Below are positions 8,225 to 17,056 of a stretch of 64,000 nt of DNA, piece by piece. Made by a program: the position numbers and the translations under genes. Source of the DNA: Hyphomonadaceae bacterium. Its GTDB lineage: Bacteria; Pseudomonadota; Alphaproteobacteria; Rhizobiales; Hyphomicrobiaceae. The stretch's first letter is position 1; every line of letters starts with the position of its first letter. Below the pieces are notes generated by a model that worked only from the letters and a program-made list of their open reading frames with translations, did not search any database and had not been told where the DNA came from. The stretch covers positions 1 to 64,000 of the forward strand of contig JAIEQJ010000016.1 of the NCBI GenBank assembly GCA_019747815.1. The letters are read 5' to 3'.

Positions 8225-9379
8225 ATGTCGCCCACGCAACCAATAAAGCCGTCGCCCCGCACGGAGTGGGCCAACGCCCGCCGCATCGTCGTCAAGATCG
8301 GCTCGAGCCTGCTCGTTGACCATGCGCGGGGCGCCATCAATGCGGCATGGCTGGACTCGCTGGCGGCGGACATCGCGGCCCTGGCCAAGGCCGGCAAGCA
8401 GGTCGCCATCGTCTCCTCGGGGGCGATCGCGCTCGGCCGCCACGTGCTGGCCTTGCCGCGCGGCGAGTTGCCCCTCGAGCAGTCGCAGGCAGCCGCCGCC
8501 GTCGGGCAAATCTCGCTTGCCAGCGCCTATCAGGCGATCCTCAAGGCGCATGGGCTGACGGCCGCGCAGATCCTCCTCACCCTCGGCGATACGGAAGAGC
8601 GCCGCCGCTACCTCAACGCCCGCCAGACCATCGCCACCCTCTTGGCCCAGCGCGCCGTTCCGGTGGTCAACGAGAACGATACGGTGGCAACGACAGAGAT
8701 CCGCTACGGCGACAACGACCGCCTGTCCGCGCGCGTCGCCAGCATGATGAGCGCCGACTGCCTGGTGCTGCTGTCCGACATCGACGGCCTCTACACGGCC
8801 CCGCCGGGCAGCGGCGTTGCCGCGCGGCGCCTCGATGAGGTCTGGCACATCACGCCCGAGATCGAGGCCATGGCGGGTAGTGCCGGCACCGAGCTCTCGC
8901 GCGGCGGCATGGTGACCAAGATCGAGGCGGGCCGCATTGCGCTCGCCTCCGGCACCAACATGGTGATCACCTCGGGCAAGGTGATGCATCCCTTGCGCGC
9001 GCTGTCTGAGGGTGCGCCGTGCACCTGGTTCCTGGCGCCGTCCGATCCGGTGACCGCGCGCAAGCGCTGGATCGCCGGGCAGCTCGAGCCCAAGGGCGTC
9101 GTGCAGATCGACGCGGGGGCGGAGAAGGCGCTGCTCACCGGCAAGAGCCTGCTGCCCGCCGGCGTGACGCGCGTGGAGGGCGCGTTCGAGCGCGGCGATG
9201 CGATCGTCATCCGCGCCGCCGACGGCCGCGAGCTGGGGCGCGGCCTCATCGCCTATGCATACGGCGATGCAGCGCGTATCATCGGCAAGAAGAGCGGCGA
9301 GATCGCCGCCATCCTCGGCCATGCGGGCCGCACGGAGCTGGTGCACCGCGACGACATGGTGCTGAGCAGGGCGTTTTAG
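8225..9379 (+). CDS. proB: Glutamate 5-kinase
   Basis: First enzyme of proline synthesis, phosphorylating glutamate with ATP in the cytoplasm. The 384-residue product has an amino-acid-kinase domain: [51 protein letters not shown] and [17 protein letters not shown]-terminal PUA domain spans about residues 290-370. The length is that of the full two-domain form. It is followed by proA 40 bases later. In many Hyphomicrobiales proB follows obgE; here the gene upstream is the broken higBA locus, with about 175 bases of non-coding DNA between. Confidence 0.97.
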   Translation: MSPTQPIKPSPRTEWANARRIVVKIGSSLLVDHARGAINAAWLDSLAADIAALAKAGKQVAIVSSGAIALGRHVLALPRGELPLEQSQAAAAVGQISLASAYQAILKAHGLTAAQILLTLGDTEERRRYLNARQTIATLLAQRAVPVVNENDTVATTEIRYGDNDRLSARVASMMSADCLVLLSDIDGLYTAPPGSGVAARRLDEVWHITPEIEAMAGSAGTELSRGGMVTKIEAGRIALASGTNMVITSGKVMHPLRALSEGAPCTWFLAPSDPVTARKRWIAGQLEPKGVVQIDAGAEKALLTGKSLLPAGVTRVEGAFERGDAIVIRAADGRELGRGLIAYAYGDAARIIGKKSGEIAAILGHAGRTELVHRDDMVLSRAF

Positions 9380-9419
9380 GGCTGAGCAGGGCGTTGACGA
9401 CTTTGGCGACGATACCGAT

Positions 9420-10718
9420 ATGAACATGCCGATTGAGATGAAGCCCGAGACCCTAAAGACCGTCGCCGCAACCATGCGGGCGCTCGGCGCCGAGGCGCGC
9501 AGCGCCGCACGCCTGCTCGCGCTGGCCCCCACCGAGGCCAAGAACGCGGCACTCGTGGCCGCCGCGCGCGAGCTGCGCGCCAACACCGCCGCCATCGTCG
9601 CGGCCAACGCGCTCGATCTGGCCGCTGCCGCCGAGGCCCGGCGCCCGGCGGCCTATCTCGATCGCCTCATGCTCGATCCTAAGCGCATCGAGGGCATGGC
9701 GAAGGGCCTGGAAGAGGTGGCGCGACTGCCCGATCCGGTCGGCGCGGTCATCGCGCAGTGGACGCGGCCCAACGGCCTGAAGATCGAGCGCGTGCGCGTC
9801 CCGCTCGGCGTCGTCGGCATCATCTACGAGAGCCGACCCAACGTGACGGCCGACGCCGGCGCGCTTTGTCTCAAGGCCGGCAATGCGGCGATCCTGCGCG
9901 GCGGCTCGGACAGCCACCATTCGAGCCGCGCTATCCAGCTCTGCCTCGCCCGCGGCCTCAGCGAGGCCAAGCTGCCCGAAACGGCCATTCAGCTGGTGCC
10001 CACCACCGACCGTGAGGCTGTCGGGCTCATGCTCAAGGGGCTCGATGGTGCGATCGACGTGATCGTGCCGCGCGGCGGCAAGAGCCTCGTCGGCCGCGTG
10101 CAGGAGGAGGCGCGCGTGCCGATGTTCGCGCACCTGGAGGGCATCTGCCACACCTATGTGGACCGCAGCGCCGACCTCGCCATGGCGCAGGCGCTCGTCG
10201 TCAATGCCAAGATGCGCCGCACCGGCGTGTGCGGCGCCACCGAGACGCTGCTGGTCGACACTCAGGCGCCGGCCGGCATGCTGAAGACCTTGATCGCCCA
10301 GCTGATCGAGGCCGGCTGCGAGGTGCGCGGCGACGCCGCCGCGCAGGCCGCCGACACCAGGGTCAAGCCGGCCACCGAGCAGGACTGGTCGACGGAGTAT
10401 CTCGACGCCATCATCTCGGTGAAGACGGTCGACGGCGTCGACGGCGCCATGGCCCACATCCGGACGTACGGCTCGCAGCACACCGACAGCATTCTCGCGC
10501 AGGATCAGGCGGCGGCCGACCGCTTCCTTGCGCGCCTCGACAGTGCGATCGTGCTGCACAACGCCTCGACGCAGTTTGCCGACGGCGGCGAGTTCGGCAT
10601 GGGCGCGGAGATCGGCATCGCCACCGGCCGCCTGCACGCGCGCGGCCCGGTCGGCGTCGAGCAGCTCACCACGTTCAAGTATATCGTGCGAGGCACCGGT
10701 CAGGCGCGACCCGGATAA
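9420..10718 (+). CDS. proA: Gamma-glutamyl phosphate reductase
   Basis: Second enzyme of proline synthesis, reducing glutamyl-5-phosphate with NADPH to the semialdehyde. The 432-residue product is of the aldehyde-dehydrogenase fold, with [34 protein letters not shown], the catalytic Cys271 in [11 protein letters not shown], and [20 protein letters not shown] near the end. It follows proB by 40 bases on the same strand, so the two form an operon. Obg and nadD, the frequent neighbours in this order, are absent. Confidence 0.97.
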   Translation: MNMPIEMKPETLKTVAATMRALGAEARSAARLLALAPTEAKNAALVAAARELRANTAAIVAANALDLAAAAEARRPAAYLDRLMLDPKRIEGMAKGLEEVARLPDPVGAVIAQWTRPNGLKIERVRVPLGVVGIIYESRPNVTADAGALCLKAGNAAILRGGSDSHHSSRAIQLCLARGLSEAKLPETAIQLVPTTDREAVGLMLKGLDGAIDVIVPRGGKSLVGRVQEEARVPMFAHLEGICHTYVDRSADLAMAQALVVNAKMRRTGVCGATETLLVDTQAPAGMLKTLIAQLIEAGCEVRGDAAAQAADTRVKPATEQDWSTEYLDAIISVKTVDGVDGAMAHIRTYGSQHTDSILAQDQAAADRFLARLDSAIVLHNASTQFADGGEFGMGAEIGIATGRLHARGPVGVEQLTTFKYIVRGTGQARPG

Positions 10719-10796
10719 GCCGCGCGGCAATCACAGCAACGAAACAAACGACCAGGTTGGAGCAGCGCCGAGGCGGCACTGCTCCCGCAAATGTGC

Positions 10797-11051
10797 TCAG
10801 GCGCGCTTGATGAGCCCGACCACGAACAGCACGATCACAGCGCCGATCACGGCATTGACGATGTCGCCGATGTAGCCGCCGCCGATATAGAGGCCGATAC
10901 GGGGCAGCAGCCAGCCTGCAACGAACGCGCCGACGATGCCCAGAATGATGTTGCCGATCAGGCCGAAGCCGCCGCCCGACATGATCTGACCAGCCAGCCA
11001 GCCGGCAATTGCACCGATGATGAGGAAGATGATCAGCGCTTCCAGTGCCAT
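10797..11051 (-). CDS. GlsB/YeaQ/YmgE family membrane protein
   Basis: An 84-residue protein of three membrane segments with Gly-rich turns: IIFLIIGAIAGWLAGQIM, GLIGNIILGIVGAFVAGWLL and IVNAVIGAVIVLFVVGLI. This is the transglycosylase-associated, stress-linked small membrane family of unknown mechanism. A paralogue lies at 12584-12841 on the same strand. It stands alone, convergent to proA. Confidence 0.9.
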   Translation of the reverse strand: MALEALIIFLIIGAIAGWLAGQIMSGGGFGLIGNIILGIVGAFVAGWLLPRIGLYIGGGYIGDIVNAVIGAVIVLFVVGLIKRA

Positions 11052-11340
11052 GACTTCGCTCCATTTGCAGGCCGTTTGTCTATCGACCCAGGCGCGCGGG
11101 CGGCCTTGATCCGGGCCGGGCAGCCCCCAAACGTTAGCGTGCTTCGTGCAACGCAGCCAGCAGAACTGGTGTCGGCGGAAGATCAGCCCTTGCCTGCGCG
11201 AGCGGCAGGACAGATGCTTGGCCGGCCCGCAAGGCGTGCTAGCTTGCTAAGAAGGATGATGTTCACCAAGGGGTTGCCGGCAGGATGCGCCGCCGGTGGC
11301 GCGCAGTGAAAGACAGCATCGCGCAAAGGATGGGGAAGCC
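11052..11340. other. Intergenic region between GlsB-like gene and CoA transferase
   Basis: Divergent spacer of 289 bases that must hold promoters for both flanking genes. I see no clear coding sequence, repeat or recognisable operator in it. GGGGAAG just before 11341 serves as ribosome-binding site for the CoA transferase. Confidence 0.5.
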
Positions 11341-12525
11341 ATGGCAGGAGTTCTTCAAGGCATTCGCGTGCTCGACTTCGGGCGCTACATCGCCGGGCCC
11401 TATTGCGCCACCCTGCTCGCCGAGCAGGGCGCGGAGGTGATTCGCATCGAGAAGCGCGAGGGCAGCGAGGACCGGTTCCAGGCGCCGGTGGCAGACACCG
11501 GCGAAGGCGCGCTGTTCCTGCAGATCAACCGCAACAAGCTGGGCCTCACGCTCGATCCGATGGCGGCCGAGGGCCAGGAGGTGGTGCGCCGACTGGTCGC
11601 CACCGCCGACGTCGTCATCGCCAACCTGCCGCCGCAGACGCTCAGCGCCATGAAGCTCGACTACGACTCGCTGAAGGCCGTGAAGCCCGACATCATCCTG
11701 ACCACGGTCACCGCCTATGGCCGCGGCGGGCCCTACAGCGACCGCGTCGGCTTCGACGGCATCGGCCAGGTCATGTCGGGCGCCGTCTACATGACCGGTA
11801 CCGAGGATCAGCCCTACCGCGCGCAGGTGCCCTGGGTGGACTTCGGCACGGCGCTGCATTGCGCCTTCGGCACCATGGCGGCGCTGATGGCGCGCAAGGC
11901 AACGGGCAAGGGCCAATGGGTGCAGGGTGCGCTGCTCGCCACCGCCGTCACCTTCGGCAACGCGCTCTTGATCGAGCAGGCCGTGATCCAGACCAACCGC
12001 GTGCCGACGGGCAATCGCGGCCAGACGGCGGCGCCCGTCGACATCTTTCGCACCCGGGACGGCTGGATCCTGGCCCAGGTGATCGGCCAGCCGCTGTTCA
12101 AGCGCTGGGCCAAGCTGATGGGCGAGGACCACTGGCTCACCGATCCGCGCTTCAAGGATGATATTTCGCGGGGCGACAACGGCGCCGTCATCAGCGAGCG
12201 CATGGGCCGCTGGTGTGCCGAGCGCACGACGGCCGACGCGCTGGAGGTCCTGGGTGCGGCCAAGATCCCGGCCGGGCCCGTGCTCAAGCCGCAGCAGACG
12301 CTGGACGACCCGCATATCAAGGCGATGGGCTTCTTCCAGGAGACGGAGTTTCCTGGCGCGCCGCGCGCCGCGCCGCTGGCCAAAGTGCCGGTGTGGCTGT
12401 CCGAGACGCCGGGCTCAATCCGCCACCGAGCGCCCCGGCTCGGCGAGCACACCGACCGCATCCTGGCGGAGCTGGGCTACGACCGCCAAGCCATCGCCGC
12501 GCTGCGCGAGAAGGGCATCGTCTAG
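11341..12525 (+). CDS. CaiB/BaiF family (class III) CoA transferase
   Basis: The 394-residue product is a full-length family III CoA transferase. It starts with MAGVLQGIRVLDFGRYIAGP and has AEVIRIEKREGSED, LFLQINRNKLGLTLD, and the catalytic Asp167 in VPWVDFGTA, at the position of the nucleophile in formyl-CoA transferase. The ATG at 11341 follows GGGGAAG by five bases; the frame stays open 45 bases further upstream but those residues are not family-like. The acyl donor and acceptor cannot be told from sequence. No acyl-CoA dehydrogenase or hydratase is adjacent. Confidence 0.9.
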   Translation: MAGVLQGIRVLDFGRYIAGPYCATLLAEQGAEVIRIEKREGSEDRFQAPVADTGEGALFLQINRNKLGLTLDPMAAEGQEVVRRLVATADVVIANLPPQTLSAMKLDYDSLKAVKPDIILTTVTAYGRGGPYSDRVGFDGIGQVMSGAVYMTGTEDQPYRAQVPWVDFGTALHCAFGTMAALMARKATGKGQWVQGALLATAVTFGNALLIEQAVIQTNRVPTGNRGQTAAPVDIFRTRDGWILAQVIGQPLFKRWAKLMGEDHWLTDPRFKDDISRGDNGAVISERMGRWCAERTTADALEVLGAAKIPAGPVLKPQQTLDDPHIKAMGFFQETEFPGAPRAAPLAKVPVWLSETPGSIRHRAPRLGEHTDRILAELGYDRQAIAALREKGIV

Positions 12526-12583
12526 CAGGGCCCTTGCTGGTGAAGAGCTGGCGGGCGAGGGGCAGGCCGGCGCCATGCGTGGT

Positions 12584-12841
12584 CTATTTCTTGATGTACC
12601 GGCTGACGAAGACCGCAATCACCGCCCCGATCACCGGGTTCACCAGATGGCCGAGATATCCGCCGCCCAGCAGAAACCCGAGGCTTGGAAACAAAAGTCC
12701 GCCGACCAGCCCGCCGCCGGTCCCGATGAGGATGTCCGTCTGCATGCCGTAGCTGTTTTTGGTCATGATCTGGTTGGCAAGCCAGCCGACGATGCTGCCG
12801 GCAAGCAACCACAGAAGAACGGCTTCGACAGTCAAAGGCAT
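12584..12841 (-). CDS. GlsB/YeaQ/YmgE family membrane protein, second copy
   Basis: An 85-residue three-segment membrane protein with LLWLLAGSIVGWLANQIM, TDILIGTGGGLVGGLLFP and LGHLVNPVIGAVIAVFV. It is clearly related to the protein at 10797-11051, sharing the AGWLA/VGWLA, GGYIG/GGYLG and NPVIGAVI positions. The two flank the CoA transferase and both read on the minus strand. Function is unknown beyond stress-associated membrane protein. Confidence 0.88.
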   Translation of the reverse strand: MPLTVEAVLLWLLAGSIVGWLANQIMTKNSYGMQTDILIGTGGGLVGGLLFPSLGFLLGGGYLGHLVNPVIGAVIAVFVSRYIKK

Positions 12842-12995
12842 GGATGTCCCCCTATTCCGCCCCCGGGGGAGCGCTCGCTCCCGCGACCTGGCCGGCGCGA
12901 TTGCAAGGCAATATCGCCGTTATCGCCTTTGGCGGCAAGCCGCGACAGCACCTGGTGTTGCCTAAACAACAGGCGCCTGACCGCAGCGGCCGCCG

Positions 12996-13991
12996 TCACT
13001 CCACGATGTGCCCGCCGTCATACATGCAGGCAATGCGGCCGAGGGCGGCGCGCAGGGCATCGGTGTCGAGCAGTTGCGCTAGATCGCCGCTCGCGGCAGG
13101 CGGACGCGGCTGCTCCCCCGTTCCGATCAGCGACGGCACAACCGCGGGGCCGAAGGCGCCGGCCTTGGTCGCCTCCAGCCCTCGGTCCACAAGCTCAGCG
13201 AGCAAGGCGGGGCCAAGAGACGGCAGGGCTGCAAAGAACCCCGCCTGCAGCGTCTTGGCGAGCACGTGGTCGGGATGCTCGGTCCGCTCCACCGCGCGGC
13301 CGGCATCCCACAGGTGCTGCACCCGGTCCCACGGCGTCGGCTCGCGCGGAAAGCGCGCGGCGAGTTCCGCTGCCTCGTGCGCGACGTAGAAGCGATTAAG
13401 CCGGTCGAAGAACGCAAAGGCATAGCCGGCGGCGAGCAGGGCCGGCTCCCAGGCCTGCCAGCTCGCCTCCATGCTGCCGGGCGCGACGGCCTCCACCACC
13501 ACCACGCGCGGTCGCCAGCGCCTGAAATCCATGCCGGCGATGGCCTCGGCCTCGGCCCCCTCCACATCGATCTTCAGGAAATCGATGTCGGTCAGCCCGG
13601 CCTCGGCACACAGCGCCGCCAGCGGCCGCACCGGTTTCTTGACGGTGGCAAAATCCGCCCCGAACTGGCTGGCGCCCGCCGCATGCTGGCGCACGGTGGT
13701 GGAGAAGCCGTGCAGCTTGGCGACGACATGAAACTCCGCCTCCCCTTCGCTGCGTCCGGCGAGACAGCTCACCGTGCGGTCGCGCGGGCGCACGTGGGCA
13801 TAGATGCCAGCCAGCGTCTCCTGCGGCTCCACGATCAGGCCGCGCCAGCCCTTCAGGTAGAACCAGAACGACACGTTGTCGGCAACCGGATGCCCCCCGC
13901 CCACATCCACGTAGGTCCCGACCCGGCCGTCGGCGAACACCAGATCGAGGTGATAGTCCTCGAGGTTTTGTGCATATGAGAGCTGCATCAT
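12996..13991 (-). CDS. FkbM-family methyltransferase
   Basis: A 331-residue SAM-dependent O-methyltransferase of the FkbM type. The start MMQLSYAQNLEDYHLDLVF is the classic opening of this family, so the ATG at 13991 is preferred over the longer frame from 14063. Motif I is TYVDVGGGHPVADN, followed by GLIVEPQE, LAGRSEGEAEFHVV and FLKIDVEGAEAEAIAGMDF. These enzymes often methylate sugars or polyketides. The C-terminal 110 residues are not family-typical and contain no recognised domain. It ends next to the hairpin-pair region. Confidence 0.88.
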   Translation of the reverse strand: MMQLSYAQNLEDYHLDLVFADGRVGTYVDVGGGHPVADNVSFWFYLKGWRGLIVEPQETLAGIYAHVRPRDRTVSCLAGRSEGEAEFHVVAKLHGFSTTVRQHAAGASQFGADFATVKKPVRPLAALCAEAGLTDIDFLKIDVEGAEAEAIAGMDFRRWRPRVVVVEAVAPGSMEASWQAWEPALLAAGYAFAFFDRLNRFYVAHEAAELAARFPREPTPWDRVQHLWDAGRAVERTEHPDHVLAKTLQAGFFAALPSLGPALLAELVDRGLEATKAGAFGPAVVPSLIGTGEQPRPPAASGDLAQLLDTDALRAALGRIACMYDGGHIVE

Positions 13992-14023
13992 TTCGCCTGT
14001 TGTCTTGAGGATTCCGCCCGGCT

Positions 14024-14100
14024 CTAGTGTGATGATCGAGAAATTCGCCCTTCCTCGCAGCACGCCTACTGAGCGAATTTCTCGATCTGAATCACACTAG
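14024..14100. repeat. Hairpin element C1 (25/28-base arms, 24-base loop)
   Basis: The left arm is 14024-14048 and the right arm 14073-14100. The arms pair perfectly over an outer 10 bases (CTAGTGTGAT) and an inner 15 bases (GATCGAGAAATTCGC), except for three extra bases (14088-14090) in the right arm. The loop (14049-14072) is 24 bases. In reverse complement it is homologous to element C2. Confidence 0.85.
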
Positions 14101-14131
14101 AACCATGAGCTTGCTAGAACCATGAGCTTGC
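14098..14131. repeat. Two tandem 17-base direct repeats between the hairpins
   Basis: TAGAACCATGAGCTTGC occurs twice without a gap, at 14098-14114 and 14115-14131, exactly filling the space between hairpin elements C1 and C2. It could be a target-site-like duplication or a slippage product. Confidence 0.85.
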
Positions 14132-14133
14132 TT

Positions 14134-14202
14134 GTGTCCTTTCGATCGCGAAGTTCGTTCAGCGCCTGCTGCAAGATCCGGCGAACTTCGCGATCGGGAC
14201 AC
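14134..14202. repeat. Hairpin element C2 (24/21-base arms, 24-base loop)
   Basis: GTGTCC (14134-14139) plus CGATCGCGAAGTTCG (14143-14157) pairs with CGAACTTCGCGATCG (14182-14196) plus GGACAC (14197-14202). Three extra bases (TTT, 14140-14142) sit in the left arm. The loop (14158-14181) is 24 bases. The right arm is followed by TAG, as in C1. Confidence 0.85.
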
Positions 14203-14270
14203 TAGTCGCGTGTCCAGTCTTGCGGAACCGAAGCCCTGTGGAAACCAGATCCTACGAAGTGGCCCACTCC

Positions 14271-15137
14271 ATGACGCCGCCCATCCTCGTCCACGCCGGG
14301 CCGCTTCTCGTGCGCTACCAGGCCGTTTTCTGCGACGTCTGGGGCGTCATGCACAACGGGCATACGGCCTACGCCGAGGCCGGCGATGCGCTGGTGCGCT
14401 TTCGCGGCCAGGGCGGCACGGTCGTGCTCGTTTCCAATGCCCCCGTCCCGGCCGCCGGCGTCGAGCGCGTGCTGGACAAGACCGGTGTCCGCCGGGATGC
14501 CTGGGATGCGATCGTCAGCTCAGGCGACATCGCGCTCGCGCACATTGCCGAGAAGGGCTACCGGCACCTGCACCGCATCGGTCCCACCCGGCGCGACAGC
14601 ATGCTGTTCGCGCGGCTGCCGGGCGCCAACCTCCCGCTCAACGAGGCCGAGGCCATCGTCTGCACCGGTCTTGCCGATGAGATCAACGAAACGGTCGCCA
14701 GCTATCAGCCTCTGATCGAGGCGGGCATCGCCCGCGGATTACCCTTCGTCTGCGCCAATCCCGATCTCGTGGTCGATGTCGGCGACCGGCGCTATCTGTG
14801 CGCCGGCAGCATTGCGGCAGAGTATGAGCGCCGGGGCGGCCAAGTATTCTGGGCGGGCAAGCCGCACCCCTCCGCCTACGCCTCGGCGCTCGCGCGGGCC
14901 GGCGAGCTGCGGGGTGCCAAACCCGAGCCTGCCCACATTCTCGCCATCGGCGATGCGGTGCGGACGGATCTCGCCGCCGCACAGGGCATGGGCATCGACG
15001 CGCTCTTCATCGCGTCGGGCATCCACAACGACGAGGTCCTGACCGACGGGGAGATCGATGCGGCCAAGCTCGCAGCCCTGTTCGCTCCATCCGCAACGCC
15101 ACCCGCCGTCGGGGTCATGACGCGGCTCGCGTGGTGA
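14271..15137 (+). CDS. HAD class IIA hydrolase, TIGR01459 type
   Basis: The 288-residue product is a haloacid-dehalogenase-fold phosphatase with a IIA cap. Motif 1 is FCDVWGVMHNG with Asp22 as nucleophile and Trp24 where most HAD phosphatases have a second Asp; the DxWG form is usual for this subfamily. Motif 2 is VLVSNAP, motif 3 GKPHPSAY, and motif 4 ILAIGDAVRTDLAAA. The ATG at 14271 is preferred over a TTG at 14220 because the fold begins right after it. The substrate is unknown; sugar phosphates are usual for the class. Confidence 0.88.
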   Translation: MTPPILVHAGPLLVRYQAVFCDVWGVMHNGHTAYAEAGDALVRFRGQGGTVVLVSNAPVPAAGVERVLDKTGVRRDAWDAIVSSGDIALAHIAEKGYRHLHRIGPTRRDSMLFARLPGANLPLNEAEAIVCTGLADEINETVASYQPLIEAGIARGLPFVCANPDLVVDVGDRRYLCAGSIAAEYERRGGQVFWAGKPHPSAYASALARAGELRGAKPEPAHILAIGDAVRTDLAAAQGMGIDALFIASGIHNDEVLTDGEIDAAKLAALFAPSATPPAVGVMTRLAW

Positions 15138-15299
15138 GGCGGCCGTGCATTCCGCCGCTAACGGAGCAAACATCCCGCCAACCGACCGCACGGCACCGCG
15201 GACACCCGCCAATTAGCCACACCCAGCGAAAACCACCGTTGCTCTCGACTAGCCGGCCGTTTAACGGCATCCTCCTCGCCTCTACAGGGGAGGTGGCTT

Positions 15300-16895
15300 A
15301 TGCGTCGCATTTCAATGAGTGTGGTCGCCGCAGCGTTGCTGGGCGCCGTTGCCATCGCAGGACCGCCCGCCTCGGCGCAGAAGGCCGGCGGCACGCTGGT
15401 GCAGATCACACAGCCCGAGCCGCCCAACCTGGCGCCCTACATCTCGACCTCCGCGCCGATCAGCCAGGTCACCGCCAAGGTGTACGACGGCCTGCTCGAA
15501 TACGGCTTCGACCTCAAGCCCAAACCCGCCCTGGCCGAGGCCTGGGAGGTGACCCCCGACGGCAAGACCGTCACCTTCAAGCTGCGCAAGGGCGTGAAGT
15601 TCCACGACGGCAAGCCCTTCACCTCCGCCGACGTGCAGTTCACCGTCATGGACGTGCTCAAGAAGGTGCATCCGCGCGGCATCAACACCTTCCGCGACGT
15701 GACCGCGGTCGAGACCCCGGACGAGCACACCGCAATCTTCAGGCTCAACAACGCCGCGCCCTACATGCTCTCGGCGCTTTCGGGCTATGAGAGCCCGATG
15801 GTGCCCAAGCACGTGTTTGGCCAGGGCGACATCCGCACGCATGCCAATGCCAACCAGCCGATCGGCACGGGCGCGTTCAAGTTTATCGAATGGCGGCGCG
15901 GCGAGCTGGTACGCCTCGACAAGAACCCGGACTACTGGCGCAAGGGCCTGCCCAACCTCGACCGCATCGTGGTGCGCTTCATCAACGACGAGGCGACCCG
16001 CACCGCCGCTCTGGAGAAGGGCGAGGCGCATGTGGCAGGCTTCGGCGGGGTGCCGTACAACGACGCCAAGAAGCTGGCGACGCTGCCTTCCGTGGAGGTG
16101 ACGACCAAGGGCTACGAGATGATCAGCCCCATCGTCGAGCTGCTCATCAACACCAAGAAGGCGCCGTTCGACAATCAGAAGGTGCGCCAGGCGGTGGCTT
16201 ATGCCATCGATCGCCAGTTCGTCATCGACAACATCTGGTTCGGTTTCGGCAAACTGGCCACGGGGCCCATCAGCTCCAACTTCGCGCCGTCCGGCATCTA
16301 CACCGACAACGTCACCAAGTACCAGGTGCCCGACGGCATCGAGCGGGCCAACAAGCTGCTCGACGAGGCCGGCTTGCCAAAGAAGGACGGCGGCATCCGC
16401 TTCGAGATGGTGCACGACATCACGCCCTACGGGCCGGAATGGCAGCGCTTCGGCGAGTTCGTGCAGCAGCGGCTGGCCCTCATCGGCATCAAGGCCTCGC
16501 TGCGCTACGAGGACGTGGCCACCTGGCTCAAGCGCACCTATACCGACTACGACTACACCCTGACCTCGAACTTCCTCTACAATCTGCCCGATCCAGTGCT
16601 CGGCGTGCATCGCGCCATCCACGGCAAGCTGATCAAGCAGGGCACCGTGTTCGTCAACGGATCGCAATGGAGCGACCCGCGCGCGGACGAGCTGATGGAC
16701 AAGGCCACGATCGAGCCCGATCCCAAGAAGCGCGCCGCGTACTATCACGAGGTGCAGAAGATCGTGGTGGAGGCCTCGCCGATCATCTGGGTGTTCGAGC
16801 TGAACTTTCCCACGGTCGTCAACAAGCGCTACAAGGACGTGATCACCAGCCCGCTCGGCCTCTACACCAACTTCGCCGGTGTGTCGCGGGAGTAG
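15300..16895 (+). CDS. ABC transporter substrate-binding protein (peptide/nickel family, SBP_bac_5)
   Basis: The 531-residue product has a cleavable signal (basic start, hydrophobic core, ASAQ near residue 27). The mature part is a cluster-C binding protein: GGTLVQITQPEPPNLAPYIS, PALAEAWEVTPDGKTVTFKLRKG cut over two strands, GVKFHDGKPFTSADV, PIGTGAFKFIEW and KVRQAVAYAIDR. Such proteins bind oligopeptides, nickel chelates or sugars in the periplasm; the ligand cannot be told. GGGGAGG lies 7 bases before the ATG. It heads the importer operon that continues at 17057, separated by a repeat. Confidence 0.95.
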   Translation: MRRISMSVVAAALLGAVAIAGPPASAQKAGGTLVQITQPEPPNLAPYISTSAPISQVTAKVYDGLLEYGFDLKPKPALAEAWEVTPDGKTVTFKLRKGVKFHDGKPFTSADVQFTVMDVLKKVHPRGINTFRDVTAVETPDEHTAIFRLNNAAPYMLSALSGYESPMVPKHVFGQGDIRTHANANQPIGTGAFKFIEWRRGELVRLDKNPDYWRKGLPNLDRIVVRFINDEATRTAALEKGEAHVAGFGGVPYNDAKKLATLPSVEVTTKGYEMISPIVELLINTKKAPFDNQKVRQAVAYAIDRQFVIDNIWFGFGKLATGPISSNFAPSGIYTDNVTKYQVPDGIERANKLLDEAGLPKKDGGIRFEMVHDITPYGPEWQRFGEFVQQRLALIGIKASLRYEDVATWLKRTYTDYDYTLTSNFLYNLPDPVLGVHRAIHGKLIKQGTVFVNGSQWSDPRADELMDKATIEPDPKKRAAYYHEVQKIVVEASPIIWVFELNFPTVVNKRYKDVITSPLGLYTNFAGVSRE

Positions 16896-16917
16896 GGGCG
16901 ATGAGGTTGCCCCATTC

Positions 16918-17032
16918 CCTCTCCCCATGCCTCTTCCGGCATGGGGAGAGGATTAGGGTGAGGGGCGGCCTCAAGCCGCAGCGCAAGTTTCAGCCCCTCA
17001 CCCCAGCCCTCTCCCCGCAAGCGGGGAGAGGG
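16918..17032. repeat. Composite of three perfect hairpins (repeat family B, copy 1)
   Basis: Three stems follow one another: 16918-16931 with 16938-16951 (14 bp, 6-base loop), 16956-16966 with 16993-17003 (11 bp), and 17007-17018 with 17021-17032 (12 bp, 2-base loop). The words CCTCTCCCC and GGGGAGAGG recur. It lies inside the importer operon, between binding protein and permease. It may lower or stabilise the distal transcript, which would give the usual excess of binding protein. Confidence 0.85.
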
Positions 17033-17056
17033 AGATGCATGCCTCAGGGATAGGCC

